Source of the DNA: Comamonas testosteroni
Lineage (GTDB): Bacteria > Pseudomonadota > Gammaproteobacteria > Burkholderiales > Burkholderiaceae_C
Reading direction: 5' to 3'
DNA: 64,000 bases
NCBI RefSeq assembly: GCF_000761245.1
Contig: NZ_AWOR01000099.1
Coordinates: 1-64,000, forward strand
The position numbers and the translations under genes were made by a program. The notes beneath the pieces were generated by a model. That model saw only the letters and a list, made by a program, of their open reading frames with translations, did no database searches and was not told the DNA's origin. Below, one piece after another: positions 22,130 through 32,955 of this stretch. Positions within the stretch are counted from its first letter, which is position 1. Every line of letters begins with the position of its first letter.

Positions 22130-22921
22130 TTACCAGAGCTTCCACCAGGATTCTTTTTTCCTCTCTACGTTTTGCTCGGCGTTGGCGCCATAGCTGCTCT
22201 CCAGCACACGCTGGGCGTCGTCACGCAGCTGAGTCATGCCCAGGGCGTCATAGGATTTGACGAGGATCACCATGGCTTCGCGTACCGAGGGCACGTTCTG
22301 GTAGTCCCTGATGGCAGTCTGCGCACGGGCAATGGCCGCCACATAGGCGCCTCGGCTGTAGTAATACTTGGCGACATGGACTTCGTACTGGGCAAGCGAG
22401 TTCACGATGTACTGCATGCGCTGGCGGGCATCATCGGAGTACTTGGAGTCTGGAAAGCGGGTCACCAGTTCGCGGAAGGACTCAAACGAATCCTTGGCGG
22501 CCTTCTGGTCGCGCTCGGACAGATCCTGGCGGGTCAGCCAGCCAAACATGCCCAGGTTGTCATTGAAGTTGACCAGGCCCTTGAGGTAGAGGGCGTAGTC
22601 CATGGCGGGGCTGGCAGGATGCAGCTTGGTGAAACGGTCCAGAGTGGCCAGAGCCTGCACTTTTTCGCCGGCCTTGTACTGGGCATAGGCTTTTTCCAAC
22701 TGGGCTTGCTGGGCCAGTGGCGTGCCGGCAGCACGGCCTTCGAGCTTTTCAAACAGCGGCACGGCCTTGTCATAGGCGCCGGAGGAAGATTCATCGCGCG
22801 CTTCGGTATAGATGCGCTCGGGTGTCCACTTGGCCGTCGGGTCGTCCTTGGTGCTGGAGCATCCCGCCAGCGTGGCGGCGATTAACACGGCAGGGACTAG
22901 AGTCAGTGAAATACGCGGCAT
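22130..22921 (-). CDS. bamD: outer membrane assembly lipoprotein BamD
   Basis: BamD is the essential lipoprotein of the BAM complex that inserts beta-barrel proteins in the outer membrane. From the ATG at 22921 the product is 263 residues (E. coli 245), with a lipoprotein signal whose lipobox is LAGC (Cys21). The mature part is TPR-like (helical repeats from about residue 35), including KSYDALGMTQLRDDAQRVL near the C-terminus. Longer upstream reading would spoil the signal peptide. It is divergent from dnaE and shares its terminator with the helicase gene. Confidence 0.94.
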   Translation of the reverse strand: MPRISLTLVPAVLIAATLAGCSSTKDDPTAKWTPERIYTEARDESSSGAYDKAVPLFEKLEGRAAGTPLAQQAQLEKAYAQYKAGEKVQALATLDRFTKLHPASPAMDYALYLKGLVNFNDNLGMFGWLTRQDLSERDQKAAKDSFESFRELVTRFPDSKYSDDARQRMQYIVNSLAQYEVHVAKYYYSRGAYVAAIARAQTAIRDYQNVPSVREAMVILVKSYDALGMTQLRDDAQRVLESSYGANAEQNVERKKESWWKLW

Positions 22922-23161
22922 GGTGGACAGTTTTCTGACAATCATTAGCGGTAATAGGAGGCAGGCCCGTCGCATCTGGCGGCAAGGCGCAAAACCTACA
23001 CCATACACCACCAGGCCCGGACCTTCCTGAAAAAGGATCGACGCATTGTAATGGGCCGCCGGATCGCGCTGGCGAGTTGCTGGCGTCTTTACGCTACGGC
23101 CACAGCGAATCTAGAGGCATTGAGTCCGCAGGGACGAAGCGCTCTTCCTACAATAGCGGCC

Positions 23162-26100
23162 ATGTTTGTCCATCTGCGCCTGCACACCGAATTCTCCGTC
23201 GTCGACGGAACCACCCGCGTCAATGCCATGATCAAGGCCGCTGCCGAAGACGGGCAGGTGGCGATGGCCATTACCGACTTCAACAATCTATTTGGCGGCA
23301 TCAAGTTCTACCGCGAAGGTCGCGGCAAGGGCGTCAAGCCTCTGCTGGGTGCCGAGATCGTGCTCGAAGGGCTGGGCGACGCGCCGCCTTCGCGGATCAT
23401 CGTCCTTGTGCAGAGCAAGCAGGGCTACCACAATATCGCCGAGCTGCTGGCCCGCGGCTGGACGCGCAATGTGGTGCGTGATCAGGCGCAGCACAAGTGG
23501 GAATGGCTGCAGGAGCTGGGCGAGGGACTGATCGTGCTGTCCGGTGCGCAAGCCGGCCCCGTGGGCATTGCGCTCACCCGTGGTGATGAAAAAGGGGCGG
23601 CCGAGATTGCCCAGCGCCTGGCCACCATGTTCCCGCACCGCTTCTATATCGAGTTGCAGCGCGCGGGCCGCTCCGATGACGAGTCGCATGTGCTGGCGGC
23701 CGTGAAGCTGGCCAGCCGTCTGAATCTCCCGGTAGTGGCGACGCACCCGATTCAGTATGCCAAGCCCGATGATTACGAGGCACACGAGGCCCGTGTCTGC
23801 ATCGCCGAAGGCGAGATCCTGGGCAATGCCAAGCGGGTGCGCAAGTTCACCCGCGACCAGTATTTCAAAACCGCTGCCCAAATGCAGCAGCTGTTTGCCG
23901 ACATTCCGAGCGCGATCGAGAACACGGTGGAAATTGCCCGCCGCTGCAGCCTGACGCTGGAGCTGGGCAACCCGCAACTGCCCAACTTCCCCGTGCCCGA
24001 TGGCATGACCATGGACGAGTTCTTTCGTCATGAGTCGTTCCAGGGATTGGAAGAACGTCTGGTCCACCTCTATCCCGATGCGGCCAAGCGCGACGCCCAG
24101 CGTTCGCGCTATGTGGAGCGGCTGGAGTTCGAGCTGGGCACCATCATGAAGATGGGCTTTCCGGGCTACTTCCTCATCGTGTCGGACTTTATCAAGTGGG
24201 CCAAGGCCAATGGCTGCCCAGTGGGGCCGGGCCGTGGCTCGGGTGCCGGCTCGCTGGTGGCTTACGTGCTCAAGGTGACCGATCTCGACCCGCTGGAATA
24301 CAACCTGCTGTTCGAGCGTTTCCTGAACCCCGAGCGCGTGTCCATGCCCGACTTTGACGTGGACTTCTGCCAGCAGAACCGCGACCGCGTGATCGACTAT
24401 GTCAAGGACCGCTACGGCCGTGATGCCGTCAGCCAGATCGCCACCTTCGGCACCATGGCCGCGCGGGCGGCCATCCGCGACGTGGGCCGCGTGCTGGACA
24501 TGAGCTACACCTTCTGCGATGGCATCTCCAAGCTGATCCCGAACAAGCCCGGGCTGCATGTCACGCTCAAGTACCCGCCCAATCCGCCCAAGGAAGGCGA
24601 CAAATACACCTACGCCATCAAGGAAGAGCCGATTCTGGCCGAGCGCATCGAGCGCGAGGAGGACGTCAAGACCCTGATCGAGATGGCGCAGAGCCTGGAA
24701 GGCATGACCCGCAACATCGGCATGCACGCCGGCGGCGTGGTGATTGCGCCGGGCAGGCTGGCCGACTTCTGTCCGCTGTACCAGCAGCCCGGCAGTACCT
24801 CGGCCGTGGCCATGTATGACAAGGACGACGTGGAGGCCGTGGGCCTGGTGAAGTTCGACTTCTTGGGCCTGGCCACGCTGACGATCCTGGAGATTGCGCG
24901 CGAATTCATCATGAAGCGCCACAAGGGCCAGGAGAACTTCCAGTTCGAGAACATTCCGCTGGACGACTACCCGACCTACAAGCTGTTCTCCGACGGCAAG
25001 ACCGAAGCCGTCTTCCAGTTTGAATCGCGCGGCATGCAGCAGATGCTCAAGGAGGCCAAGCCCTCGCGCCTGGAAGACCTGATTGCGCTGAACGCCCTCT
25101 ACCGCCCCGGCCCAATGGACCTGATTCCCACCTTCATTGCCCGCAAGCACGGGCAGGAAGTCGTGGAGTATCCGCACCCGCTGGTCGAGTCGGTGCTGGC
25201 CGAAACCTACGGCATCATGGTCTACCAGGAGCAGGTGATGCAGACCGCCCAGGTGCTTGGCGGCTACTCGCTGGGTGGCGCCGACTTGCTGCGCCGTGCC
25301 ATGGGCAAGAAAAAAGTCGAGGAGATGGTCAAGCACCGGGGCATCTTCCGCGAAGGCGCAGCCAAGAACGGACTGAGCGAGGAAAAGGCCGATGAGGTCT
25401 TTGACTTGATGGAGAAGTTCGCGGGCTACGGCTTCAACAAGTCGCACGCGGCAGCCTATTCCCTGCTGGCCTATCACACGGGCTGGCTCAAGGTGCACTA
25501 CACGGCCGAGTTCTACTGCGGCAATATGACCGTGGAAATGGACAACACCGACAAGCTCAAGGTGTTGTACGAGGACGCGCTGAAGATGGGCATCACTTTC
25601 GAGATGCCCGATGTGAACCGCGGCGTGCACCGTTTCGAGCCGGTGACCGACAAGGTCATACGCTATGGCCTTGGAGCCATCAAGGGAACAGGGCAGGCTG
25701 CTATCGAAGCCATAGTGGCCGCGCGCAACGGCGAGGGCACGGGGCCCAACGGCCACGAGAAGGGGCCGTTCAAGAGCCTGTTCGACTTCTGCCTGCGCGT
25801 GGATCGCAGCCGCATCAACAAGCGCACGGTGGAAGCCTTGATCAAGGGCGGCGCCTTTGACACGATAGACATGAACCGCGCCTCGCTGATGGCGACGCTG
25901 GACACGGCCTTCGGCTTTGCTGCCACGTCGATTGCCAACGCCGACCAGGGTGGTCTGTTCGACATGATGGGCGATGACGCGCTGGGCTCGAGCACGGCGG
26001 AGCCACCCATGGCCGATGTGCTGCCCTGGGGCGTCAAGGAAAAGCTGACGCTGGAAAAAACGGCCATCGGCTTTTATCTGACGGGCCATCTGTTCGACGA

Positions 26101-26695
26101 GGTCGAGGCCGAGGTGCGCCGCTTTGTACGCACCCCGATCGGCGAGATGCGCGACAGCCGCGAGCCGCAGACCATGGCCGGCATCATCGGCGGTCTGCGC
26201 ACCATCAACGGGCAGCGCGGCAAGCTCAGCATCTTCACGCTGGACGACAAATCGGCAGTGATCGAAGCTTCCGTCGACGAAAAAACCATGGCTGCTTGCG
26301 CCGAAGTGCTCAAGGAGGACGAGTTTGTCGTGGTTTCGGGCCGTCTCCAGCCCGACCGCTTCAGCGGCGGCTTGCGCATGAAGGTGCAGCAGATGTGGAG
26401 TCTGGCCGATGCACGCTGCCGTTTTGCACGCTATCTGCAGGTCAGCGTGGGAGAGCGAATGCCCGATGTGCCGGCGCTGCTGCGCCAGTTCCCGGCCAAG
26501 GTCGAGGAAACGGAGAGCGGCAATATCAACCATGGCGTGAAGGTGCGTCTGGACCTGATCTGCCGGGATGGGCGCGGATCGGCCAGTTGCGAGCTGGCGC
26601 TGGGCGAGAGCAGCCGCTTTTATCCGTCGGATGCCGCACTGGCCGCCTGGTATGGCTCGGCTGCTGCGGGTCAGGTCAAAGTGGTCTATGAATAG
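23162..26695 (+). CDS. dnaE: DNA polymerase III alpha subunit
   Basis: DnaE is the replicative C-family polymerase. The ATG at 23162 gives 1,177 residues (E. coli 1,160) beginning at the PHP domain (MFVHLRLHTEFSVVDG). The polymerase core has GPGRGSGAGSLVAYVL and the catalytic Asp pair in PDFDVDFCQQNR, followed by the fingers segment LYRPGPMDLIP and the HhH/OB-fold C-terminus. The longer frame reaching upstream to 23051 lacks family similarity. The gene stands alone, divergent from bamD across about 240 bp that should hold both promoters. Confidence 0.97.
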   Translation: MFVHLRLHTEFSVVDGTTRVNAMIKAAAEDGQVAMAITDFNNLFGGIKFYREGRGKGVKPLLGAEIVLEGLGDAPPSRIIVLVQSKQGYHNIAELLARGWTRNVVRDQAQHKWEWLQELGEGLIVLSGAQAGPVGIALTRGDEKGAAEIAQRLATMFPHRFYIELQRAGRSDDESHVLAAVKLASRLNLPVVATHPIQYAKPDDYEAHEARVCIAEGEILGNAKRVRKFTRDQYFKTAAQMQQLFADIPSAIENTVEIARRCSLTLELGNPQLPNFPVPDGMTMDEFFRHESFQGLEERLVHLYPDAAKRDAQRSRYVERLEFELGTIMKMGFPGYFLIVSDFIKWAKANGCPVGPGRGSGAGSLVAYVLKVTDLDPLEYNLLFERFLNPERVSMPDFDVDFCQQNRDRVIDYVKDRYGRDAVSQIATFGTMAARAAIRDVGRVLDMSYTFCDGISKLIPNKPGLHVTLKYPPNPPKEGDKYTYAIKEEPILAERIEREEDVKTLIEMAQSLEGMTRNIGMHAGGVVIAPGRLADFCPLYQQPGSTSAVAMYDKDDVEAVGLVKFDFLGLATLTILEIAREFIMKRHKGQENFQFENIPLDDYPTYKLFSDGKTEAVFQFESRGMQQMLKEAKPSRLEDLIALNALYRPGPMDLIPTFIARKHGQEVVEYPHPLVESVLAETYGIMVYQEQVMQTAQVLGGYSLGGADLLRRAMGKKKVEEMVKHRGIFREGAAKNGLSEEKADEVFDLMEKFAGYGFNKSHAAAYSLLAYHTGWLKVHYTAEFYCGNMTVEMDNTDKLKVLYEDALKMGITFEMPDVNRGVHRFEPVTDKVIRYGLGAIKGTGQAAIEAIVAARNGEGTGPNGHEKGPFKSLFDFCLRVDRSRINKRTVEALIKGGAFDTIDMNRASLMATLDTAFGFAATSIANADQGGLFDMMGDDALGSSTAEPPMADVLPWGVKEKLTLEKTAIGFYLTGHLFDEVEAEVRRFVRTPIGEMRDSREPQTMAGIIGGLRTINGQRGKLSIFTLDDKSAVIEASVDEKTMAACAEVLKEDEFVVVSGRLQPDRFSGGLRMKVQQMWSLADARCRFARYLQVSVGERMPDVPALLRQFPAKVEETESGNINHGVKVRLDLICRDGRGSASCELALGESSRFYPSDAALAAWYGSAAAGQVKVVYE

Positions 26696-26780
26696 ACGGC
26701 ATGGCTGGCCTTGCGAGTTACTTGCACTCGAATGTCGGATAAGAGCCTGATTTTTTGATAGCGCAGAGCGCTTGCTGGGT

Positions 26781-26804
26781 AAGGGATTTCCATGGAATTC
26801 CCTT
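26781..26804 (+). repeat. 24-bp near-perfect palindrome downstream of dnaE
   Basis: AAGGGATTTCCA and TGGAATTCCCTT are inverted with a single mismatch, and GGTTTTGCC follows. It may be a dnaE terminator or an operator for clpSA; the sequence does not decide. Confidence 0.55.
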
Positions 26805-26902
26805 GGTTTTGCCAATTTTGCTTTCAGCCGCCTTGAAATCCCTAACAATGCTATGCATATGCCAGCGCAAAAACATTGCAACGGCTCGCTAGAATGGATT
26901 TC

Positions 26903-27259
26903 ATGGCTACCCAACTCCCATCAATTCCCCCGGTCTCGCCAGCGATCAGAACGCCTGACGATGGAGATTCCTTGGTGCTTGAACGGCGCCGCCAGCGGCT
27001 GCAGCCGCCACGCATGTATCAGGTAGTGATGCTCAACGACGACTTCACGCCCATGGAGTTCGTGATTGCCGTTTTGCAGGAGCTGTTCGGCAAGGACCGC
27101 GAATCGGCCACGCAGATCATGCTCAAGATTCATTTGGACGGCCGCGGTGTCTGCGGCGTCTACAGCCAGGATGTGGCGGCGACAAAAGTCGAGCAGGTAT
27201 TGCAGGCGGCCCAGAAAGCGGGCCATCCGTTGCAGGCCACATTCGAGCCTGTTGAATAA
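26903..27259 (+). CDS. clpS: ATP-dependent Clp protease adaptor ClpS
   Basis: ClpS binds N-degron substrates and delivers them to ClpAP. The 118-residue product (from ATG 26903; ATG 26894 adds MDF) has a variable N-terminal tail, then the ClpS fold: PPRMYQVVMLNDDFTPMEFV, where the N-degron pocket begins, and DVAATKVEQVL near the end. E. coli ClpS is 106 residues. It precedes clpA by 62 bp on the same strand, the usual arrangement. No clear Shine-Dalgarno site is seen before either start. Confidence 0.93.
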   Translation: MATQLPSIPPVSPAIRTPDDGDSLVLERRRQRLQPPRMYQVVMLNDDFTPMEFVIAVLQELFGKDRESATQIMLKIHLDGRGVCGVYSQDVAATKVEQVLQAAQKAGHPLQATFEPVE

Positions 27260-27321
27260 GCGCAGTCCGCCCTCAGATTAGTTAGCAGAGAGTCAACCAA
27301 GCAAGCCGAAAGGAGTCGCAC

Positions 27322-29646
<2,325 letters not shown>

Positions 29647-29696
29647 GGCAAGCCATGAAGGCTTTTGCCGGCGTCCGCGAAGGGCGCTGAGACCAG

Positions 29697-29727
29697 AAAC
29701 CGGCAGTGGAGACACTGCCGGTTTTTT
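29697..29727 (+). terminator. rho-independent terminator after clpA
   Basis: AAACCGGCAGTG (29697-29708) pairs with CACTGCCGGTTT (29713-29724) around a GAGA loop, and the T-run reaches 29727. Confidence 0.92.
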
Positions 29728-30025
29728 GTTGTCCTCCTGGTCCGCGTTTGCTCTCTTTATAGGAGCTTCTATCGCTTGTTCGGCATGCAATTCAGGTGCT
29801 TTTGTGTCTGAGTTCCCTTCAAGTAGAGCGAAGCCAGCTATGAATGATGATTCACCTATCGGTGCCCGTGGACTGGCTCTGGAGGATGCAGCCGCCGCCA
29901 CGGCTTTTTCGGCATGGGGCGGTCTGAACGGAGGCAAGCTTTGGCGGGATGTTCTGTGCTGCGGCCCACGATCGGGCTGCGCGCAGGGCAGCGCCGCAGG
30001 TCGATGCCCGGGCACAGCAGCCTGA
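29728..30025. other. gap between the clpA terminator and the next gene
   Basis: No convincing gene is seen in this 298-bp stretch. It contains repeat copy C at 29759-29811. The only open frames lack ribosome sites and look like GC-rich chance frames. Confidence 0.5.
29759..29811 (+). repeat. interspersed intergenic repeat, copy C
   Basis: The block AGGAGCTTCTATCGCTT, followed 13 bases later by TTCAGGTGCTTTTGTGTCTG, aligns with copy D at 30870-30921 over about 50 bp at roughly two thirds identity by eye. Confidence 0.65.
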
Positions 30026-30277
30026 TCAATCGTGCAGGTACAGAAGCAGCATGAAGATCGGTGTGCCGATCAGAACGCCGAGGATGGAGAACAAGGGGCC
30101 GTAAACAAGCAGGCTTATCTCCAGCGCACGCAAGCATCCCGAGATGCCTTCATTGAGGCAGCTGACCCCGTCGGGCGGCAGGAAGATGCTGTGAAACGGC
30201 AGAAAAAGCGCCGCCACGGCCACGCTGGCAAGCAGTGCCAGCAAGGCGGAGAAAACAAGTCGGCCCAGGGTTTTCAT
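30026..30277 (-). CDS. small membrane protein of unknown function
   Basis: I do not recognise this protein. From the ATG at 30277 (GGAG nine bases upstream) it is 83 residues with two long hydrophobic segments: LVFSALLALLASVAVAALFLPF near the N-terminus and a second from about residue 55 to the C-terminus. A short polar loop between them has two Cys residues (SCLNEGISGCL). This suggests a two-helix inner-membrane protein with the loop on one face. It lies 85 bp beyond the stop of the Gln-tract membrane protein gene on the same strand, so the two may be co-transcribed. Confidence 0.6.
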   Translation of the reverse strand: MKTLGRLVFSALLALLASVAVAALFLPFHSIFLPPDGVSCLNEGISGCLRALEISLLVYGPLFSILGVLIGTPIFMLLLYLHD

Positions 30278-30362
30278 GATGTGCATCTCCGCAGCAACTA
30301 TAGGTGGTGGAGTCGTGAATGTCGGGCTGCCGCGAGAAAACGGTACTGGATCCGGCGCCTGC

Positions 30363-30815
30363 CTAAGGCTTGCCTCCGGTACCGCGCGCGACCATGCTGA
30401 TGAAATTGAGCGCGGCGGCGATGATGCCCTTGCTCAGCGGCAGCAGGGCAAAGAACAGAAAGAAGAGGTGGTTGAGCAGCCACAGCGGCAGGGTTCGCAG
30501 ATGCGCCAGCACGCGCTGGCCATGCCCACCCGCTGCGATGAAGGCGATGGCTGCGGCGACCAGGGCCAGGAGCAGCAGCGCTGCCGCCCGGGCAGGCCCT
30601 GGCGCGCGCTGCAAGGCGATGGTTAGGGGACGGATCAGGCAGCAGCCAAAGATCAGGGCGCAGAGAAAAGGCACCAGGTGCACGGCTTCGCCGCGCACGA
30701 GCCAGGGCAGGGCCGTTGCATAGGACAGAGCCAGCAGGCCGAGGCCGATGGCTCCTATGAGCCGGGGTTGCCGCTGTTGCTGCTGTTGCTGCTGTTGCTG
30801 CTGTTGCTGTTTCAT
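30363..30815 (-). CDS. membrane protein with an N-terminal poly-Gln tract, function unknown
   Basis: The function is not recognised. The 150-residue product begins MK followed by about twelve Gln residues, then RQPRLIGAIG. Four hydrophobic segments follow (starting near residues 20, 45, 73 and 112). The tract is encoded by four perfect 9-bp repeats (30774-30809), so slippage would change Gln number without shifting the frame. The Met at 30815 is the only start for this frame near the tract; the true protein could begin after it, but no internal ATG or GTG is well placed. The C-terminal part is rich in Leu and Phe. Confidence 0.6.
   Translation of the reverse strand: MKQQQQQQQQQQQQRQPRLIGAIGLGLLALSYATALPWLVRGEAVHLVPFLCALIFGCCLIRPLTIALQRAPGPARAAALLLLALVAAAIAFIAAGGHGQRVLAHLRTLPLWLLNHLFFLFFALLPLSKGIIAAALNFISMVARGTGGKP
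30774..30809. repeat. 9-bp microsatellite (four perfect CTGTTGCTG units)
   Basis: CTGTTGCTG is repeated four times without interruption. On the minus strand it encodes the Gln tract at the start of the membrane protein 30363..30815. Confidence 0.9.
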
Positions 30816-30869
30816 GGGCGCCTGCCGGTGCGCTGGGACGAGGCCATGAGAATAATGAAAATAATGAAA

Positions 30870-30921
30870 AAAGGAGCTGTCATCGCTTTCTGCATAACGA
30901 TTTCAGATGCTTTTGTATTTG
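30870..30921 (+). repeat. interspersed intergenic repeat, copy D
   Basis: GGAGCTGTCATCGCTT is followed by GCATAACGATTTCAGATGC and TTTTGTATTTGA. The core ATAACGATTTCAGAT recurs exactly in copy E (41895-41909). A short AATAATGAAA direct repeat lies just upstream at 30851-30869. Confidence 0.65.
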
Positions 30922-30980
30922 AAAGGTAATGCTGAAGAGCGGTGTCAGCTATCAATACTGCTACTTGAGCCTGACTCCGG

Positions 30981-31517
30981 TCACTTGACCTGGCGCTTTT
31001 CCAGCTTGCGCGCCAGCGTGCGCCGGTGCATGCCCAGGCGGCGTGCGGCCTCGGAGATGTTGAAGCCGGACTCGGCCAGGGTCTCGTGGATATGCTCCCA
31101 TTCCAGCGTCTTGATGGAGGTGGTCTGGCTGCTGACCTCCACGTCGGTGCGGCCCTCGACCCGCCCGAAGGCGGCTTCGATATCGTCGGTATTCGAGGGC
31201 TTGGCCAGGTAGTGGCAGGCGCCGAGCTTGACGGCTTCCACGGCCGTGGCAATGGAGGCGTAGCCGGTGAGAACGACAATGAGCGCATCGGGGTTGTGCA
31301 GATGCAGCATCTGCACGCAGTTCAGGCCCGACGCATTGCCGGCCAGCTTCAGGTCCATGACCGCATATTGCGGCCGGTGCTGGGTCAGCAGCAGCTGCAC
31401 TTCCTCGCCGCTGGTGGCATGCAGCACGCGGTAGCCCCGGCGCTCGAACGAGCGCTTGAGCGTGCGTGCAAATGCCGCGTCATCTTCAACCAGCAGCAGT
31501 AAACGGTCTTCTTCCAT
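30981..31517 (-). CDS. regA: redox response regulator of the RegA/PrrA/ActR family
   Basis: This is a two-component response regulator for redox control of respiration and central metabolism. The 178-residue product has a receiver domain with acidic pair E11-D12-D13, phospho-acceptor D55 in VMDLKLAG and the conserved Thr/Lys (LTGYAS, LAKPSN). It ends with a Fis-type helix-turn-helix: NISEAARRLGMHRRTLARKLEKR, the family hallmark, split here as NISEAARRLGMH and RRTLARKL. I chose the ATG at 31517; a GTG at 31526 is the alternative. It starts 15 bp after the regB stop. R. capsulatus RegA is 184 residues. Confidence 0.92.
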   Translation of the reverse strand: MEEDRLLLLVEDDAAFARTLKRSFERRGYRVLHATSGEEVQLLLTQHRPQYAVMDLKLAGNASGLNCVQMLHLHNPDALIVVLTGYASIATAVEAVKLGACHYLAKPSNTDDIEAAFGRVEGRTDVEVSSQTTSIKTLEWEHIHETLAESGFNISEAARRLGMHRRTLARKLEKRQVK

Positions 31518-31532
31518 GCAAACCACAATGTC

Positions 31533-32834
31533 TTAAATCGCGAGAGCGGACTGGGGCAGGCTGACCTCCACCAGAGCACCTCCGCCTTGCTGAGCCGGCA
31601 GATTGCCGGCATGAACGCGGCCGCCCAGGGCGCGGGCCACGTTGGTCACCAGAAACAGGCCCAGGCCGCGACCGGGGCGCTCTTGCTTGGTGGAGACATG
31701 GCACTGGCCCAGCTGCTGCAGCACGGCGGCATCAAAGCCCGGGCCGTGGTCGCGCACCTGGATGTGTATCTGGTCGTGATCGCTGCTCAGGGTCAGCTCC
31801 ACCCAGTCGGGCGAGGCTTCGAGGGCATTGTCCAGCAAATTGCAAATCATTTGCTGCAATGCAGTATCCGAGAGCATGGCGAAGTCCTTCACGCCCTGCT
31901 GGTGCAGCGCAAAGTGCTGCAGGCTGTTGTGCGCCTGCCAGTGGCTGACCACGCCTTGCACAAAGCTCGCAAAGGTGGTGCTTTCCGTGCCTTCGGCCCG
32001 GGTCTCGCCGGCAGACAGCAGCACGCCCGAGACGATGGACTTGCAGCGCAGCAGCTGGCGCTGCATTTCCTGCAGGTCCTCGCGCAGGTCCCCGTCCTGC
32101 ATGAGGGCCGGCATATGCTGCCAGTCGCCCAGGATCACGGACATGGTGGCCATGGGGGTGCCCAGCTCGTGGGCCGCGCCGGTGGCCAGCAGGCCCAGGC
32201 GCACGATATGTTCTTCCTCGCTGGCGCGCTGGCGCATATTGGAGATGCGCTTGTCGCGGCGACGCGTGTTCTCGACGATGCGGGTCAGAAAGACGATGGT
32301 CAGGATGCTGGTCAGCGCAAAACTGATGAGCACGCCCACGACGTAGAGACTGGGCAGGCCTTCCTGACTGGCGAACTGCACATGCAGGGGCTGGTGAAAC
32401 AGGGTCAGGCCCAGGACTCCGACAAAGGAGGCCGCCACCACGCACCAGGTGTAATGAGCGGGCAGCAGCACGGCGCTCAGAATGCCCTGCAGCAGATACA
32501 GATAGATGAAGGGGTTGCTGGCACCGCCGCTCAGGTACAGCTGAATGGTCAGGGCCAGCACATCGGCCAGCAGCGCATAGAAGACGCTGCGCGAGGTCAC
32601 GGGGCGGTGCAGGCCCTGGCTCCAGTAGATATAGGCCAGGTTGGTGGCCACCAGGGCCACCAGCACCAGCGCCATGGGCAGCAGGGGCAGGGCAATCTGA
32701 AAGCCGTAGTGCACCAGCGAGATGGTGACGACCTGGCCGACCACGGCAATCCAGCGCAGCTGAATCAGCAGCTGCATGTTCTGCCGCTCGGTCAGGCGCT
32801 GTACGCGAAACAGGGAATCGGAAATTTGGCTCAC
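31533..32834 (-). CDS. regB: redox sensor histidine kinase of the RegB/PrrB/ActS family
   Basis: This membrane kinase senses the quinone pool and redox state and phosphorylates RegA. From the GTG at 32834 the product is 433 residues; a GTG at 32864 would add ten. About six hydrophobic segments occupy residues 25-185, including the heptapeptide GGASNPF (103-109), the ubiquinone-linked GGxxNPF motif. The H-box is HELGTPMATM with H222, and C264 in LLRCKSIVSG lies where R. capsulatus RegB has its redox-active Cys265. The ATPase domain has DNALEASPDW and DHGPGFD. It lies beyond the cyo-surf1 terminator on the same strand. Confidence 0.93.
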   Translation of the reverse strand: MSQISDSLFRVQRLTERQNMQLLIQLRWIAVVGQVVTISLVHYGFQIALPLLPMALVLVALVATNLAYIYWSQGLHRPVTSRSVFYALLADVLALTIQLYLSGGASNPFIYLYLLQGILSAVLLPAHYTWCVVAASFVGVLGLTLFHQPLHVQFASQEGLPSLYVVGVLISFALTSILTIVFLTRIVENTRRRDKRISNMRQRASEEEHIVRLGLLATGAAHELGTPMATMSVILGDWQHMPALMQDGDLREDLQEMQRQLLRCKSIVSGVLLSAGETRAEGTESTTFASFVQGVVSHWQAHNSLQHFALHQQGVKDFAMLSDTALQQMICNLLDNALEASPDWVELTLSSDHDQIHIQVRDHGPGFDAAVLQQLGQCHVSTKQERPGRGLGLFLVTNVARALGGRVHAGNLPAQQGGGALVEVSLPQSALAI

Positions 32835-32915
32835 CGCGCAATTGTCACCGAGCAGGCCTGCCACGGACGCCTCTGGGGCTATGCATTCCTGATGTAGGAG
32901 CAGTCTGCAGGGGCC

Positions 32916-32943
32916 AAAAAAAAGCGCTCCGGGGAGCGCTTTT
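32916..32943 (-). terminator. rho-independent terminator after the cyo-surf1 operon
   Basis: AAAAGCGCTCC (32920-32930) pairs with GGAGCGCTTTT (32933-32943), followed on the minus strand by a run of T to 32916. It separates surf1 from regB by 12 bp. Confidence 0.9.
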
Positions 32944-32955
32944 CAGGGGGAGGCA

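Noticed and set aside
23288..26914. 1,208-codon open frame opposite dnaE
   Set aside because: It mirrors the dnaE reading frame almost exactly and has low-complexity composition with no ribosome site.
30774..30809. CRISPR-like or transposon-related repeat
   Set aside because: It is a pure 9-bp tandem microsatellite in frame with a protein; there are no spacers.
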